A DNA stretch of 25,808 nt, taken from Saccoglossus kowalevskii. Its lineage: Eukaryota; Hemichordata; Enteropneusta; Harrimaniidae. The stretch covers positions 2,767,525 to 2,793,332 of the forward strand of contig NW_003130854.1 of NCBI RefSeq assembly GCF_000003605.2, written 5' to 3'. The notes beneath the pieces are model-generated. The model was not told the DNA's origin. It saw only the letters and a program-made list of their open reading frames with translations, and did not search any database. This document shows, piece after piece, positions 1 to 10,881 of the stretch. The translations under genes and the position numbers were made by a program. Positions within the stretch are counted from its first letter, which is position 1. Each line of letters starts with the position of its first letter.

Positions 1-372
1 ATCAGTACACCGAAGAAATACATACATATTGTTGCGGACGACTATTGTAGACTGTGTTCGTGTAGTCTTCGAGTTTGTGGACAGTTAAAGTCGTGTGTGA
101 ATTTATTCAAGCCAGGAAAAGCAGGAGGGATAACTTATGGAAATCGTCTTTCCAATTTGATCCAGTGCGACGTTGTGAAAGGAGCGACTCTGTCGTCTCA
201 TCTATGTCTAGTTTGTAAGAGAAAGATTGATAGCGCAGAAAAATCCGCCAATAATGTAAAACAGTGGCGTGAAATTGTCAGTCATTCTAATATCTCCCAA
301 CCTGTGAACGAAAGGGTTAAGCGTGCTGCCTTGAAATCGCCTGCCAAAACTAAAATGGCGCGTGTCACGTGA
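1..372 (+). CDS. Partial ORF with ZAD-like cysteine pattern
   Basis: The frame is open from the window edge to a TGA at 370-372, giving 123 residues with no intron signal, so the true start lies outside the window. Two CxxC pairs are visible: CRLC at residues 16-19 and CLVC at 69-72, about 50 residues apart. Between them is an NLF motif and the second pair is followed by basic residues. This spacing resembles the ZAD type of zinc-binding module (CxxC, about 50 residues, CxxC) found at the N-terminus of some zinc-finger and transposon-derived proteins. The tail after residue 100 is rich in Lys and Arg. I infer a zinc-binding, possibly DNA- or protein-binding module. It could equally be an exon of a domesticated or decayed transposon gene. 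The family assignment is by pattern only. Confidence 0.42.
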   Translation: MSTPKKYIHIVADDYCRLCSCSLRVCGQLKSCVNLFKPGKAGGITYGNRLSNLIQCDVVKGATLSSHLCLVCKRKIDSAEKSANNVKQWREIVSHSNISQPVNERVKRAALKSPAKTKMARVT

Positions 373-889
373 CTTTATTTACTAAAGATAGCGTGGGCGT
401 TTGATTGACACTCAACTCATTAGTATTCCACCAATCACAGCTACATCTACTTTCTGGATGTGCTCAGTCAAATTGTATAGGAGACAAGCTGGAGTCTCGT
501 GTGGCGATAGCGATAACACCGGGACGAATGGTCTGGGGTAGTTTGCAAATTGGCTGCCTCAATACTTCTGAGACTTGCTGTAAAAACTAACAGTGTCTGT
601 GGACCCGCACTTAAGCTGGGTAGAATGAGAAGTGTCGGAGGTTTTTACTTCAACATTTGTAAAGGACTATACGCAAGGCGGATCATATTACTATTGATAA
701 GGGTTATGACAGACCAATCAAATCATTTTCAATGAAAATGAAAGCTATTTCGAGTAACTTAATAAACGAAAAACATGATAAGTAAATAAGCTCAAACAAT
801 TCTGATTTAAATACCGCTGATGTTAAATATAAACTTCAAAATAAAATAATACAATAGTATCAGTGGAAATTCAATTATAAATTGCTTAC
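373..889. other. No supported gene; 3' flank or intron of TSP1 gene
   Basis: I see no convincing gene here. On the minus strand this stretch follows the donor site of the TSP1 exon, so it should be intron or downstream exon of that gene. A possible acceptor (…TATAG) near 675 would give only a few residues before a stop in the required phase, so I do not call an exon. Short plus-strand frames overlap one another and have no recognisable content. Confidence 0.4.
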
Positions 890-1253
890 CATAGTTACAG
901 CAGGTCCCCGTCCATCCATGATAGCAATTGCAGCTCGTTGCGAGGGGGTAGCCATGGCTATGACAACCTGGAGTATTACACGAACGAGTCATCGATCGTG
1001 TACTTGAACAAGAAGAACCGCCACACGAAGCACTGGTAATTACATATCGTGTCTTGGATTGTCTTCCACTCGTCCCGCATGCATGGGAGCAAGAGCTCCA
1101 TGTCGACCAGTTACTGAGTTCACAGTTCCGTCTGGTACATTGTCGGCGTCTGCGTGCCCAAAAAGCAGAACTTTCATGACACAGTGTTAACACTAGCAAC
1201 ACCTGAATCAGGCGAACGGTAAGCATGGTGTCCGCTGCCCGCCAAAACCACAT
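890..1253 (-). CDS. Secreted thrombospondin type 1 repeat protein, first coding exon
   Basis: The exon encodes a signal peptide, a short basic stretch (ARRRRQ), a thrombospondin type 1 (TSP1) repeat and a Cys-rich EGF-like tail. The TSP1 signature WSTWSSC is followed by CG.SG, CGG and a closing CNTPGC. The tail contains CNCYHGWTGTCC, as in EGF-like segments. Translation from ATG 1251-1253 gives a long leader; an internal ATG at 1224-1226 gives a more typical signal peptide (MLTVRLIQVLLVLTLCHESSA), and I prefer it. The 1253 ATG directly follows CTCACAG, which could be an acceptor after a 5' UTR intron. The exon ends at 890 before the donor GTAAGC (889-884), one base into a codon, so more exons should follow at lower coordinates. 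TSP1 repeats bind matrix, heparan sulfate or receptors outside the cell. The class is clear but the specific gene is not. Confidence 0.8.
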
Positions 1254-3069
1254 CTGTGAGATTGCTGGACTTGTTTCCCTGTTTGTGGTTCAAGCAGTCA
1301 AAAATATACGCATTGATTGGTCGTTTAGTTGATAATTTGCATTTGGCGGTGTGCATGTAGCATTTCCACGGCAATATACATGCAGAAATTGTGTACAATA
1401 CATCATTTATGGGATCATAAACGAATCATAAACAAAAGTAGTCCAGACAGAGTGTAACAATCAGGTCCATTCGACACCGAACATCCGGGCTTAGTGTTTG
1501 GATTGGAACTAGTGATCGTACATACTTCTTTAGCTTGTCTTATTTCTTGCATTCTGTTCAATCCATGATGTTTGTTTTTTTCTTTTCTTGCGAAATACTC
1601 TTGTATAAATTTCTTAGTCTCCGTTTTAGTGGAGTATGAGTACAACCATCTGATCACCTCTTTGTTCTCAGTGATTATTAAAATGATTATTAAAGTTTAG
1701 CGGGCGCTTTCTTTCTTTTTCATCGTGTACAAAATAGACAGCCATATATAACTGTACATTACATTTTCCTGCACGTCACGCCGACTAGTAACGGAGCGCT
1801 TCTTTGTCGTTAAAATGACGTGAAATCGCCAACTGTGTTTGCAAGTACAGTCGTTCATTATCTAGAATACAGTAAAATCTCTCTAACACACAGCCTCTAT
1901 TGGACGGCTACACATGAAAACGATATCAACGCTGATCTGCACATAATAAATAATCACCCGTATATTGCCGCAATTCTGTAATAACTCATTGAGATTCCCG
2001 GTTTACCTATCGTCGTCACAGCGATACAAAGTCCGTTTTTATAATGCCCAAACATGATTCGAACCACGTAAGTGACCATGTTGAATATTTATTGGAAATT
2101 TGTATGGAGATTTGGTTGTACTAAGAAAATATTTCCTGTACTAAAGAAGAATATCATTATATTGAATTGTCAGTTAAATAACGCATCCTTTGTTGGCATA
2201 GAGAAAAGAGTTTCGTGTTTTAAGCTCATAACTGAGATGATCTATTGCCCCAATGTCTGTGATGATCGGTGCTAGTGGTGTTCAAAGCACGTATTATCAT
2301 TGAAGCACCGCTGTCCAACGCGACGTATGGAGCTAGCGTAAAATGAGGAAATGGACCATCGCCGAAGCTGGGTAATACCACGAGATTTTGTGCAATCCAC
2401 GTGACGGGATATACACACGAGCATCAGCGATTATTATATGAAGTGGATTCCATTGTTGAAGTATACGAGTGTACGTCGATGTTTCGACTCCCATTTTTAA
2501 AAGTCGGGTCGATATTTTTGACACCCAGTTTTTGGATTTTCAGCCACTTTAGCGAAATTTAGGACATTTGCGGCGAAGAACGCATATGTTTTAGCTAAAA
2601 AAGCGCCCTCGGCGTCGATCTTTTTGCACCCCACCCAGAATCGAGTTGATACCCGGGGTTGGATTGTGCAATATATTGCTATTATATTATACCAGCAACA
2701 TTTTAAATCTAGGTGTGTTGTGCGTTGGTGTTCTTAACTGAATTCGAGTGCAAACTTTATAGCATCAAAAACTAAGTAAAAACGTGTTACAGATATCAAT
2801 CAACATAACTTTTTTTAAATACAGACGCAGACTAGAGACGCACGTCTGATTACGTTTAGGGTCGACAAATCATCGTGGTTTACGAGCGAACCACTGCAGT
2901 CATTTTGTTTTCGGCGTTTGCGTAATTCTGAAAAAAATCTATTATTGCATCTCTGTTGATCCCAAATGTTATTTATTGCAAAATATTGTGTTTTTTCGAT
3001 TTCAGTTGACTGTGTTTTATTGTGTTTCTAAACACCAAAAAACGTTGCATATCGTCTATTTCACTACAG
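1254..3069. other. Intergenic or intronic stretch without supported gene
   Basis: No gene is supported. A minus-strand frame at 1415-1657 (80 residues, starting MIRWLYSYST) is open but has no recognisable domain, signal peptide or splice context. Another minus-strand frame at 2333-2524 is equally anonymous. Base composition is AT-rich without an obvious tandem repeat. Confidence 0.4.
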
Positions 3070-3219
3070 TCTGTAAAGCATGCTCTCGCCAAATCAGAAC
3101 ATCGTATTCAGGCAACTGAAAAATTCGTATGCAATGCAATTGACGGCGAATTCGAATGCGCTATAAGATCAACCGAATGTAAGGAAGCTGTCAACTCGAA
3201 CACCAATATTAGTTATCAA
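3070..3219 (+). CDS. Candidate internal exon, product unknown
   Basis: A polypyrimidine-rich acceptor (TATTTCACTACAG, ending at 3069) precedes an open stretch of exactly 150 bp that ends at CAA before a GTATGT donor at 3220. It would encode 50 residues in phase 0-0, with three cysteines (CNAIDGEFEC, then STEC). The match of acceptor, open frame and donor is the only support. No domain is recognised and no neighbouring plus-strand exon with matching phase was found. It may be chance. Confidence 0.22.
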
Positions 3220-5298
3220 GTATGTTCGATAAACAATTTGAGTATGCAGCATGTATTTCATATATTCTATATATATATATATATGAATATATTGAATATA
3301 AATTAGAGAGTTCTCATCTAAGAATTTTATTCATGTTACTAAGTATTTGCCGATCAAATTTCATGACTCTTTCAGCAGTGAACTGTCGCTTGCAAATGGT
3401 ATGCTTTTCTAAGACCTTTCCTATAAGTTGCACTCGCTAAGTGGCAAAGTGTTGCTGTGACGTCAAAATGAGGAAGTGACTCCCAAAAAGCAATAATTGT
3501 GACTGGTTGTGTGGTCGTTCGTGATTTGGAATACTTTACGTCATAGAAATTTTTCATCGCTATAGGGCGTTAAATGTGGTGACAGTTTATTTACCCCAGT
3601 TCCTAATTTAGAACGATACGTCGTGATTTAGAAATTAGAACTAGTCATTCTTTTCATTTTTTCTTAACTATTGTGTGTGTGTGTTGGGGGGGGGGTCATT
3701 ATTCGCGCTGAATTTTGGCAAAATAATACAAACGTTTGAGCCAGTAGGATAATATGCACTTCGTTTGAAACTACGAGAGTGTTTTCAATTGTGTGTATGT
3801 CCAGACAACTTCGAAGCGTTTTTTGTAAGCGTAGGGTGCAGGTTGTAAATGTTGAAGAATGTGATAGGAAACAGTATTAGCATAAAACAAATAAAATATG
3901 ATGATAAAATAAATGCGATTACGTAATTTATCGATCCGATATTTGCTATATGCGATCGCTGTCATGGATACGGCTAGATTTCACTGTATTATGGATTTGA
4001 GCCATATTCGATTGTAAGATGGCGCCCCCATATAGTAATTAACTGTAAATAAATAGCATTTATATTACTATCACTTGTATGTCAATTTACTCTAGACGGG
4101 GTGTGGTATTTTGTATAAAAATACCATCGCTATCTATGTTACACAATTGCTCCACCAACACTACAGTGCTGCTTATTGTCGAGAGAACCAACCAGCAACT
4201 ATTATATCCGATCAAAATGACGGCTTCCTGAACTAGCATAATCATACATTTACCATGTTGCTGAGTATCCCAAATTCTTTTTAAATGTCTTGTCGGTTTT
4301 ATCTTTTATTTCCTTGCTTATGCGCGATTTCTAATGTGGCGGGTTTAGAGGATGCACTCGTCAGCTCTAAACCCGGCGTTATTTGCAACGACTGGCCCTC
4401 AAACTGATAAATAAATAAGATTTTCACCAAATAGACCCATTTTCAATTCACTACAGGATCCACGTCATACGTGAAATCGAACGTAAAAACAGGACAAACA
4501 AAGGTCATTGCGTCGTAGTGGCATCAACACATCGCGTGGGATTATTGATGATTGATGCTGATCGATTTGAAAAGTAAAGATGTCTCAACGCTATAGTCCT
4601 CTCCGAAAGTTGGGGACATTGAACAATAAAAAACCAAGTCATTATTTTTACGGCAGACGTTCAAACCGCGTTTTTTCACGCATTACGCGGGATCTCACAG
4701 TAACGGAAAATCACTTATTCAAAATGCACATTACCCAGCATCAAATAGCACGTGGTATTAGTTATGTTATTATTTTGTTAAATTTTGTTAAATTTTCCTC
4801 ATGTACACACTAGAGGGTTAGAAAGTTAGAAATAGGCATATTCATATATGTATTCCAACACAAAGATACTGTACCTGGTGGAGAGCGAAATTCACTTATA
4901 TAGAACAAACTTAAGACCTGATAATCATTTTCGCCCTCATACTTGTATGTAGAACTAAACAAATCACACTGTATTACCTACTCTATGTGGTGATTTAGTT
5001 ATACGGTAGTATCGTCGCTTAGGCCGGGATATGGTTGGAACTCCATTCCCACGCATGCGCAGGTGACGCTTGGTTATATTATGAGCAAGTTAAAGTTTTC
5101 AACGCTGGCGAATTTTATTGCAGATTTTTTTTTTTTAGTCAATTACAGCGTTTCAGATACGGAAAACAAATGGGCTGTGACCATTAAAACGTCACGTACT
5201 GTCGCGTGTAATTTACATTGTCACATGTTATCGGTATGTTGGACTGCTCTGACGCCTTTACTATGAACTACGGTGCGTGTATGTACTAGCAGTCGCCT
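3220..5298. other. Non-coding stretch with simple repeats
   Basis: No gene is supported. The stretch contains a (TA)n run near 3267-3284 and a (GT)n run passing into about ten G near 3671-3696. At 5012-5068 there is a diverged copy of the TATCGTCGCTT…GCGCAGGTG sequence seen at 15732-15775. The right end (5114-5298) is the probable 3' UTR of gene A. Confidence 0.45.
5114..5119 (-). promoter_or_regulatory. Candidate poly(A) signal of gene A
   Basis: Reading the minus strand, AATAAA occurs about 180 nt after the gene A stop codon (5299-5301). The distance is reasonable for a 3' UTR end. In AT-rich DNA the hexamer is frequent by chance, so this is only a candidate. Confidence 0.35.
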
Positions 5299-7633
5299 CT
5301 ATAACACTTTCTTGATATCATGATACCAGTCAAATTGCAAATCAGGTATAAACCGTTCGGTTAAGGTTTTCGGTACTAGATGACCTTCTAGTTGAAAGAT
5401 GTTCACACCACGAGTCTTTTTACCATCTCTGTAATAGAAATCATAGAAATGTCTTTTTTACAAGGCACAAGTGAATAAATATACATGTACATATTGTTAT
5501 TTTTGTTTATTGCTATTTTGTAATAGGGCAGTTGTATTAGAAGTTTATTCCTTATCACAACTTGTATTAATCGCAAACATATTTTGAAAGCGTAATTCGT
5601 ACAACCAATGTTCCAACAACTATAATAGTGTATAGTACGTAGAGGGGGGGGGCAAGGGTTATTTTCGTTCAACGTAATTGCAATATTTTTTTGTTCGTAC
5701 AACGTAAATTGAAAAAATAAATTCCGTAATTCTGTAATCACAGGCTAGACGTACAACGTAATCAATCAAATATTTTGTTCGTACACTGTAAAAATGTGTC
5801 ATTTTTTTCGGTACGTACAATAATTTTCTAGGTTTTCTTTTTTAATTTTCCGTAAAATGTAAAATAATCTTTATTTTCTCTGTAAACTGTAAAAATTAAA
5901 TTTTCAATATAAAGTGTAAAAACGTCTTTTTTTCCTTGTCAATTGTAAAAAGCCCTTTTTATTTCCCGTAAAACTGTACCAGCTACCCCCTTGCCCCCCC
6001 TTTCCCCCCTCTACGTAGGTACCATATACACAGATATTATAATAATAATAATTAAGTTGACCTTTTTGTTGCGTGCATGACTTACCCCTCGGCAGGATAG
6101 AGATATATTGCCGATGGGTACGTGTTGGCACGTACACAACCCTTCACAGTATCTTTGTATTTTGGGTGCTCCACTCCTGTCCCTACACAAAATAAAATAG
6201 ATTAAAACGAACAAGACTGAGTTTGGTTGCGTGGGTTCATTTTACATTATAACTGTGTTGACTAAACAACAAGGCGATTTAAATATTAATCAATCGATTG
6301 TTGAAATGAACAGACTAAAATGTAACTCACAGTAAATCAGAATGAGGTTCTTCTCTGGGTAATACTTGTAACCAAGGAGATCGATGAAGTCACGTGCTGA
6401 CACCAGTCCTTTGAGCAAAGGGGCGGAGACGGAACGTATCACCATCAGATTCTAAAAAAACACGAAAAAATGCACTAAGATCGGAATATTTGAGAATTCT
6501 AACATTTCTATTACAGTCGCCGTTCTTGAAAACTTTACCCTCTTATTGAATATGTACACCGTGCTTTTTGTTGTGTTTTAAGAACATGCTGGTAACATGT
6601 CTATTTCCTTCAGAGAATCCGGCTACATGTCTTACTTCTCTAATTTGCTCAACACACTCCATTCCACCTTTCAGAGCAGTTTCCCATTTCTCGTGCTGTT
6701 TCAGATCCCAGATCAGCTCCAATATCTTCTCTCTAGGAGCGTCCAACTCGTACATTGTCTTGTATCTACAAGGTGGTTAAGAATGCATGGACTTTATGGT
6801 CGAGTGCAATAATTGAATGCAGAGGTCCACACGTGGTCATTTTACCACAATTCAAAAAAAAAACAATGTATAAACAAATATTAATATCATACACAAATCT
6901 CACTTTAATACATCAAATGTACCATTTTGCTAGTGAATAGATATGACTCATTGAAAAATACAACGTCTATCAGAGGTGTTGGCACCCAGTTATGTGAATT
7001 ACAATTATAGTATGACTCTGGTACTGAAACTTACACGTTTCCTTTGAAGTCTGACGATGGTTTGTAGACAATTTCCATACCTTTCTGTAAAAGGAAAGGA
7101 AAGTATGTCAAGTAACTGAAACAATAGTATTGACGGCTACAGGACAAAACCCAACGATGTCTTGAATTGTTATAATGGTGGGTAGATTTCTATTGGTTGT
7201 GGTATCAACAGTTCAGTACGACGTTCGTCAAATTTCCCTCGTAATGTTGTAGCATATGTTTGTCTATGGACGCATTTTATTGGCCATTGCTTTCCGGGTC
7301 ATCATAATTCTTAAATGTTGTTTAAATATTTTTTTCTCACATTTTAAGGGGGATAACGTACGGAGTAAATCTTTTCAAAACAAATCGGTAAAATGTTTTT
7401 AAAAAGTACGGTGTAGTTAATTTTGATTTGCAAAAAACTCCGGATGGCTTTATATGACGTTACTTCCATCGCCTTAATGAGGGTCGCACTGCGCACAGAG
7501 ATTTGAGTCCAATTCCACCAGAGTTGAACCAAGATTCATCATATTTTAACATAAGTGTCAAGTGAAAACCACGCGCGGCTTTAGGGGGAGGCGCGCCAGC
7601 CCCTTCAGCCCGGAAAAAAAATGACAAATCAAT

Positions 7634-7720
<87 letters not shown>

Positions 7721-7764
7721 TTATAAATATTTATTTATTATAAATATTTATTTATTATAAATAT

Positions 7765-7811
<47 letters not shown>

Positions 7812-10800
7812 TGCACTGTCGATTTATTGTGCGAATAGTAGCAGCAGTTACTTGGTACTGATCATGTGGTACGGTTCGGGTCACAGGTCCGTTCATGAAT
7901 ACAAGTGCAAGTACATGTACAAGACTAGCAAGTTAATGCCCACAGCGTCACCAAGCGATAAGAGACTCGCACCGACTGTTTTTTATTGGCTGGTTCCCGT
8001 CTCAAGTGTCACCTTGCGGCGTACCAACCACTGGCACAAGTGGCCGGTAACTAGTAACGAATCCGGCATTCTGATTAGTCATCACTTTCCCGTTGCTTGT
8101 TCTATTTCCCTTGGTTACCTGACGTCAGCGCTCACGGTCGTGGCCGTTCAGGGGTTTCCTTTTACTTTCGAAGGTTTGGCGAATAAAAAAAAATGTTTTT
8201 TTTTTTTGTTTGTTATAAATTTGCACAGAAATGGCGAGAAATGCCAGAAACTTCTCAGATATGTAAGTCTAAGCAGGCAGAATGTATAAGCATGGCTTTA
8301 TTGTAGTATTACAGACACGTTAAATCAGGGCCGTAGCTAGCTTTTGTTCACAAGCTAATGCAAATGTTTGTTTATTTAGTTGCGTATAAATGTATAAAGG
8401 CGTAGAGCTGTGCAGTTGCGCCATAAGTTAATGGCTATGGGGGGGGGGGGGGTATATAATGTGGGTTCTTTCCGTCCGTCCGTACGTCCGGAGCTATATT
8501 TCGGACACCCATTGACGGATTTTATTCAAACTTTACATGAAGACAATACATAATGTCTTACATATACGCGTCAAGTTACTTTATGATCAGAAAAAAAATG
8601 GCCGACTGGCAGTCATTTTGGATGTAAAATTTGCTATTTCTGATATACCTAAACGTGACCGCAGCAGTTTCTCGGCGATGACTGGGCCGATCTGGATCAA
8701 AATTAGTATGATGATCATACATATCGGGTTGTAGGTGAAATTTTTTTTTCGTGATTCGAACAAATATGGCCTACTGGCGGCCATCTTGTTTTTCATGGTA
8801 CCCATGCTACTTTATCGTGAATGCAATGAATGTTTCTGTTTAAATTTTGTACAAAGATAGTATACCAAGAGATACATCTGCTCCAACATGATTTTTGTGA
8901 TTCAATTCAATATGGCTAGCTGACGCCCAATTTTCATGTAAAAGCGCTAAATCGTCATTTTTACATGTCCGGAGCTGTTTCTCAGAGATGACTGGGCCGA
9001 TTCGTATCAAAGTTGGTATGATGATCATACATATTGGGTTATAGTTGCATGTCATATTTTTTCTGTGATTCAAACTAATATGGCTGACTGGTGGCCATTT
9101 TGTTTTTCATAATACTCATGCCTAATTTCCCATGAATGCAATGAACATTTCTGTTTAAATTTTGTACAAAGACAGTATACCAATAAATACATCAACATAA
9201 ACATTATTTTTGTAATTTGATTCAATATGACTGCCCAATGTCCAATTCTCGTGTAAAAGCACTAAATCATATTTTTTTTACAAATCCATCTTCTATTAAT
9301 GGTTTCAATCTAATCTCAATGACTTCATCGGCATCAAATTGATATGTCAGATCACACAATTTTGGACGGAGACTGTCATTAACAATGACTTGTTAACAAT
9401 AAAGTCATCTTGATATATTTTATGAATATATACAAAACACGGGATATTACAGTATAAACTTTAATACCTGAAACACTTTTGTTCTATCTTCATATATAAG
9501 CAACATTAATGTGCAGGACTGATTAATACAATTGTACAATACACAGTTTATGTTTACAACTTTGGCTATAGCATATTAATTTATCTCCAGTTAGCTTTCC
9601 TTGAATAAATCACTTCTGGGGTAGGAATGATGTAAAAAAAAATCAACATTGACAGTTGTGTGCAACGTTTCTTCGGAGCTGACATGGCTTACTTGTCAAT
9701 CTGAAGTACTTGTAGGTAACGTTTGACCCGATGTGCTGGATGCATGCGTCTTACCTGTACGCGTAAAAAGTGTCAACAAAGTACACGCAACTAGCTTACC
9801 ATGTTTTATTTCAAATCGTTTACAAACTAAATACGTGGTTGCTCGAAACTAGCCCGCTAGCTACGGCCTTGCGTTTTCAAATTACATAACTCAGTCACGT
9901 GCCTTTGGCCCGGAATTCCGGCCCAGTGGAACAATGTGGCGATTACTAGTTACCTGCGTCCCACTTGCCATCATTTCGCAAGGGACGCCGGGAACTGTTT
10001 TTTTGTGGCTGACATTCACTATTAAATGTACATAAGACACATGTAGGGACCTATTTTTCACAAATTAATAAATGCATATTGTATCATATGGTCCACATAA
10101 TACAATAAAACATCATGGTTGTGGAAGAACTGACAGCATTCTAGGATTTTACACACTACTCACAATCATCGTTGACCTATATAATGAGTGGCGATCTTTA
10201 CATTATATCTCTTTGCTATCATGGATTATATTTGTTGTCGGCCCACTAAATAATTTACATTACATGTGCTTGCCTCAGACACAAGATTGTGCGTTATAAT
10301 AGGTCACTCGTTATTTTGGGGATGCTAACTCGACTCTATCGACTGGGGTTGTACTTTTGACCTCCCATGACCTTTGACACTCCTTCTTTTACCCCTAAAT
10401 GCCCTAAGTCAGCATTTTCTAACCAGGGGGCGCATTTACACGTGCCAGAACGTTACTCAAGCGACAATCTGTCGGTTAAATTATGAAATTCTGACAATTC
10501 AACACTTAAAAATCGTCATATAAATGCTAAAGTGAGCCTCATTTAAGACTTCTTTATATTTTCCTAAATTGGGGAAAAAAATAAGTTGCAAAAATCAGCC
10601 CAGCTCGTACCCAAACATACAATTATGAGTGCCCTCTATTTGTACAATCATTCAGACTATAATAGCCTCAAACAGTATCCAAGGCTTTACATTGGATAGT
10701 TGATAACCACACACGTACACACTGAACGTGGTTGTTAATGTGTCATATTTGAACCTGGATCATGTAAAGTAGTTACCCGGATGATACCTACCGATGTTTT

Positions 10801-10881
10801 CCATGGTTTCCAGTCTGTAGACTCGACGTACGCATTCACCTTGGTGAGAGTCTCCTCCGCTATAGCACTGTAGTCTGCCAT
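5299..10881 (-). CDS. START-domain lipid-transfer protein, STARD4/5/6-like (gene A)
   Basis: Six exons, listed in coding order: 10792-10881, 7035-7084, 6636-6765, 6331-6451, 6086-6182 and 5299-5428. All have GT donors and AG acceptors and the phases join cleanly, giving 618 bp and 205 aa. The product is almost entirely one START domain, about the size of vertebrate STARD5. Visible family landmarks are DWKPWKTS (residues 23-30), the LIWDL…HEKW helix region (exon 3), SARDFIDL (exon 4; family form SPRDFVDL), GVEHP and GCVR (exon 5), and QLEGHLVP followed by the C-terminal helix ending KKVL (exon 6). START proteins of this group hold one lipid, often a sterol or bile acid, in a hydrophobic cavity and shuttle it between membranes; which lipid is used here is not visible. 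There is no signal peptide or membrane anchor, so it should be cytosolic. Intron 1 is 3.7 kb and full of repeats; intron 5 holds a MITE-like element. The start is supported by alignment with gene B. The protein stops right after the last helix. Confidence 0.9.
5636..6017 (+). mobile_element. MITE-like TIR element, copy 1 (in gene A intron 5)
   Basis: The ends are inverted repeats: TACGTAGAGGGGGGG…GGCAAGGG on the left and its complement, …CCCTTGCCCCCC…CCCCCTCTACGTA, on the right. The interior is AT-rich with repeated GTAAA and TGTAAAA motifs spaced roughly 35-40 bp. A second copy in opposite orientation lies at 22895-23230. There the shared end sequences include CTGTACCAGCTA next to one terminus and GGGGTATTTTCG next to the other. 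It has no coding capacity. It lies within intron 5 of gene A, about 70 bp from exon 5. I cannot name the superfamily. Confidence 0.65.
7629..7812 (+). repeat. (TTTA)n microsatellite with internal 17-bp variant
   Basis: About 180 bp of nearly pure TTTA repeat. Its centre (about 7720-7770) switches to three copies of a unit containing TTATAAATATTTATTTA, which keeps AT content but makes short palindromes (TTATAA, AAATATTT). It lies in gene A intron 1. Confidence 0.9.
7813..8325. other. Intronic stretch with open frame, no recognised product
   Basis: Part of gene A intron 1. A plus-strand frame at 7852-8289 stays open for 145 codons, which is long for this AT-rich DNA, but it shows no domain I recognise and lies within an intron of the opposite strand. 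The sequence at 8046-8057 (GGTAACTAGTAA) has an inverted copy at 9943-9954, outside the TIR element described next, so this could be the arm of a larger relic. Confidence 0.3.
8326..9871 (+). mobile_element. Non-autonomous TIR element, about 1.5 kb (in gene A intron 1)
   Basis: The left end reads CAGGGCCGTAGCTAGC and the right end, read on the minus strand, CAAGGCCGTAGCTAGC. These 16-bp termini match apart from one base. Ends starting CAGGG are common in hAT-type DNA transposons, so that is a reasonable guess, but I could not confirm an 8-bp target duplication (left CGTTAAAT, right CGTTTTCA). Inside are a G run near 8439-8452, a TCCGTCCGTCCG stretch and a 310-bp tandem duplication. There is no transposase-length frame. 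Confidence 0.5.
8677..9290 (+). repeat. Two-copy 310-bp tandem repeat
   Basis: GATGACTGGGCCGAT occurs at 8677 and again at 8987. The following 300 bases repeat with moderate divergence: shared landmarks are GGTATGATGATCATACATAT, AATATGG(C/A)…GGCCAT, and GAATGCAATGAA followed by TTTCTGTTTAAATTTTGTA. The second copy runs to about 9290. The unit contains the near-palindrome ATGATGATCATACAT. The divergence shows the duplication is not recent. Confidence 0.8.
9872..10791. other. Gene A intron 1, 5' part; nothing further recognised
   Basis: The sequence contains the palindrome CGGAATTCCG near 9911-9920 and the inverted partner of GGTAACTAGTAA at 9943-9954. A 75-codon plus-strand frame at 10072-10299 has no recognisable content. 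I see nothing else. Confidence 0.4.

Noticed and set aside
2045..2080. GATTCGAACC, the complement of a tRNA T-arm consensus
   Set aside because: The flanking bases do not form a T stem, and no acceptor stem, D arm or anticodon arm fits on the minus strand.
5403..5741. 112-codon minus-strand ORF between gene A exons 5 and 6
   Set aside because: It reads through the acceptor and intron in a frame different from exon 6 and into the MITE; no domain.
5636..6017. Telomere-like or satellite array
   Set aside because: The GTAAA motif is irregular and the segment is bounded by inverted ends shared with another locus, which fits a transposable element better.
6568..6812. Plus-strand frames over gene A exon 3
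   Set aside because: These are antisense shadows of the START exon at 6636-6765.
7852..8289. 145-codon plus-strand ORF as a gene
   Set aside because: It lies in an intron of gene A on the other strand, includes a poly-K/poly-F run from A and T tracts, and shows no domain.
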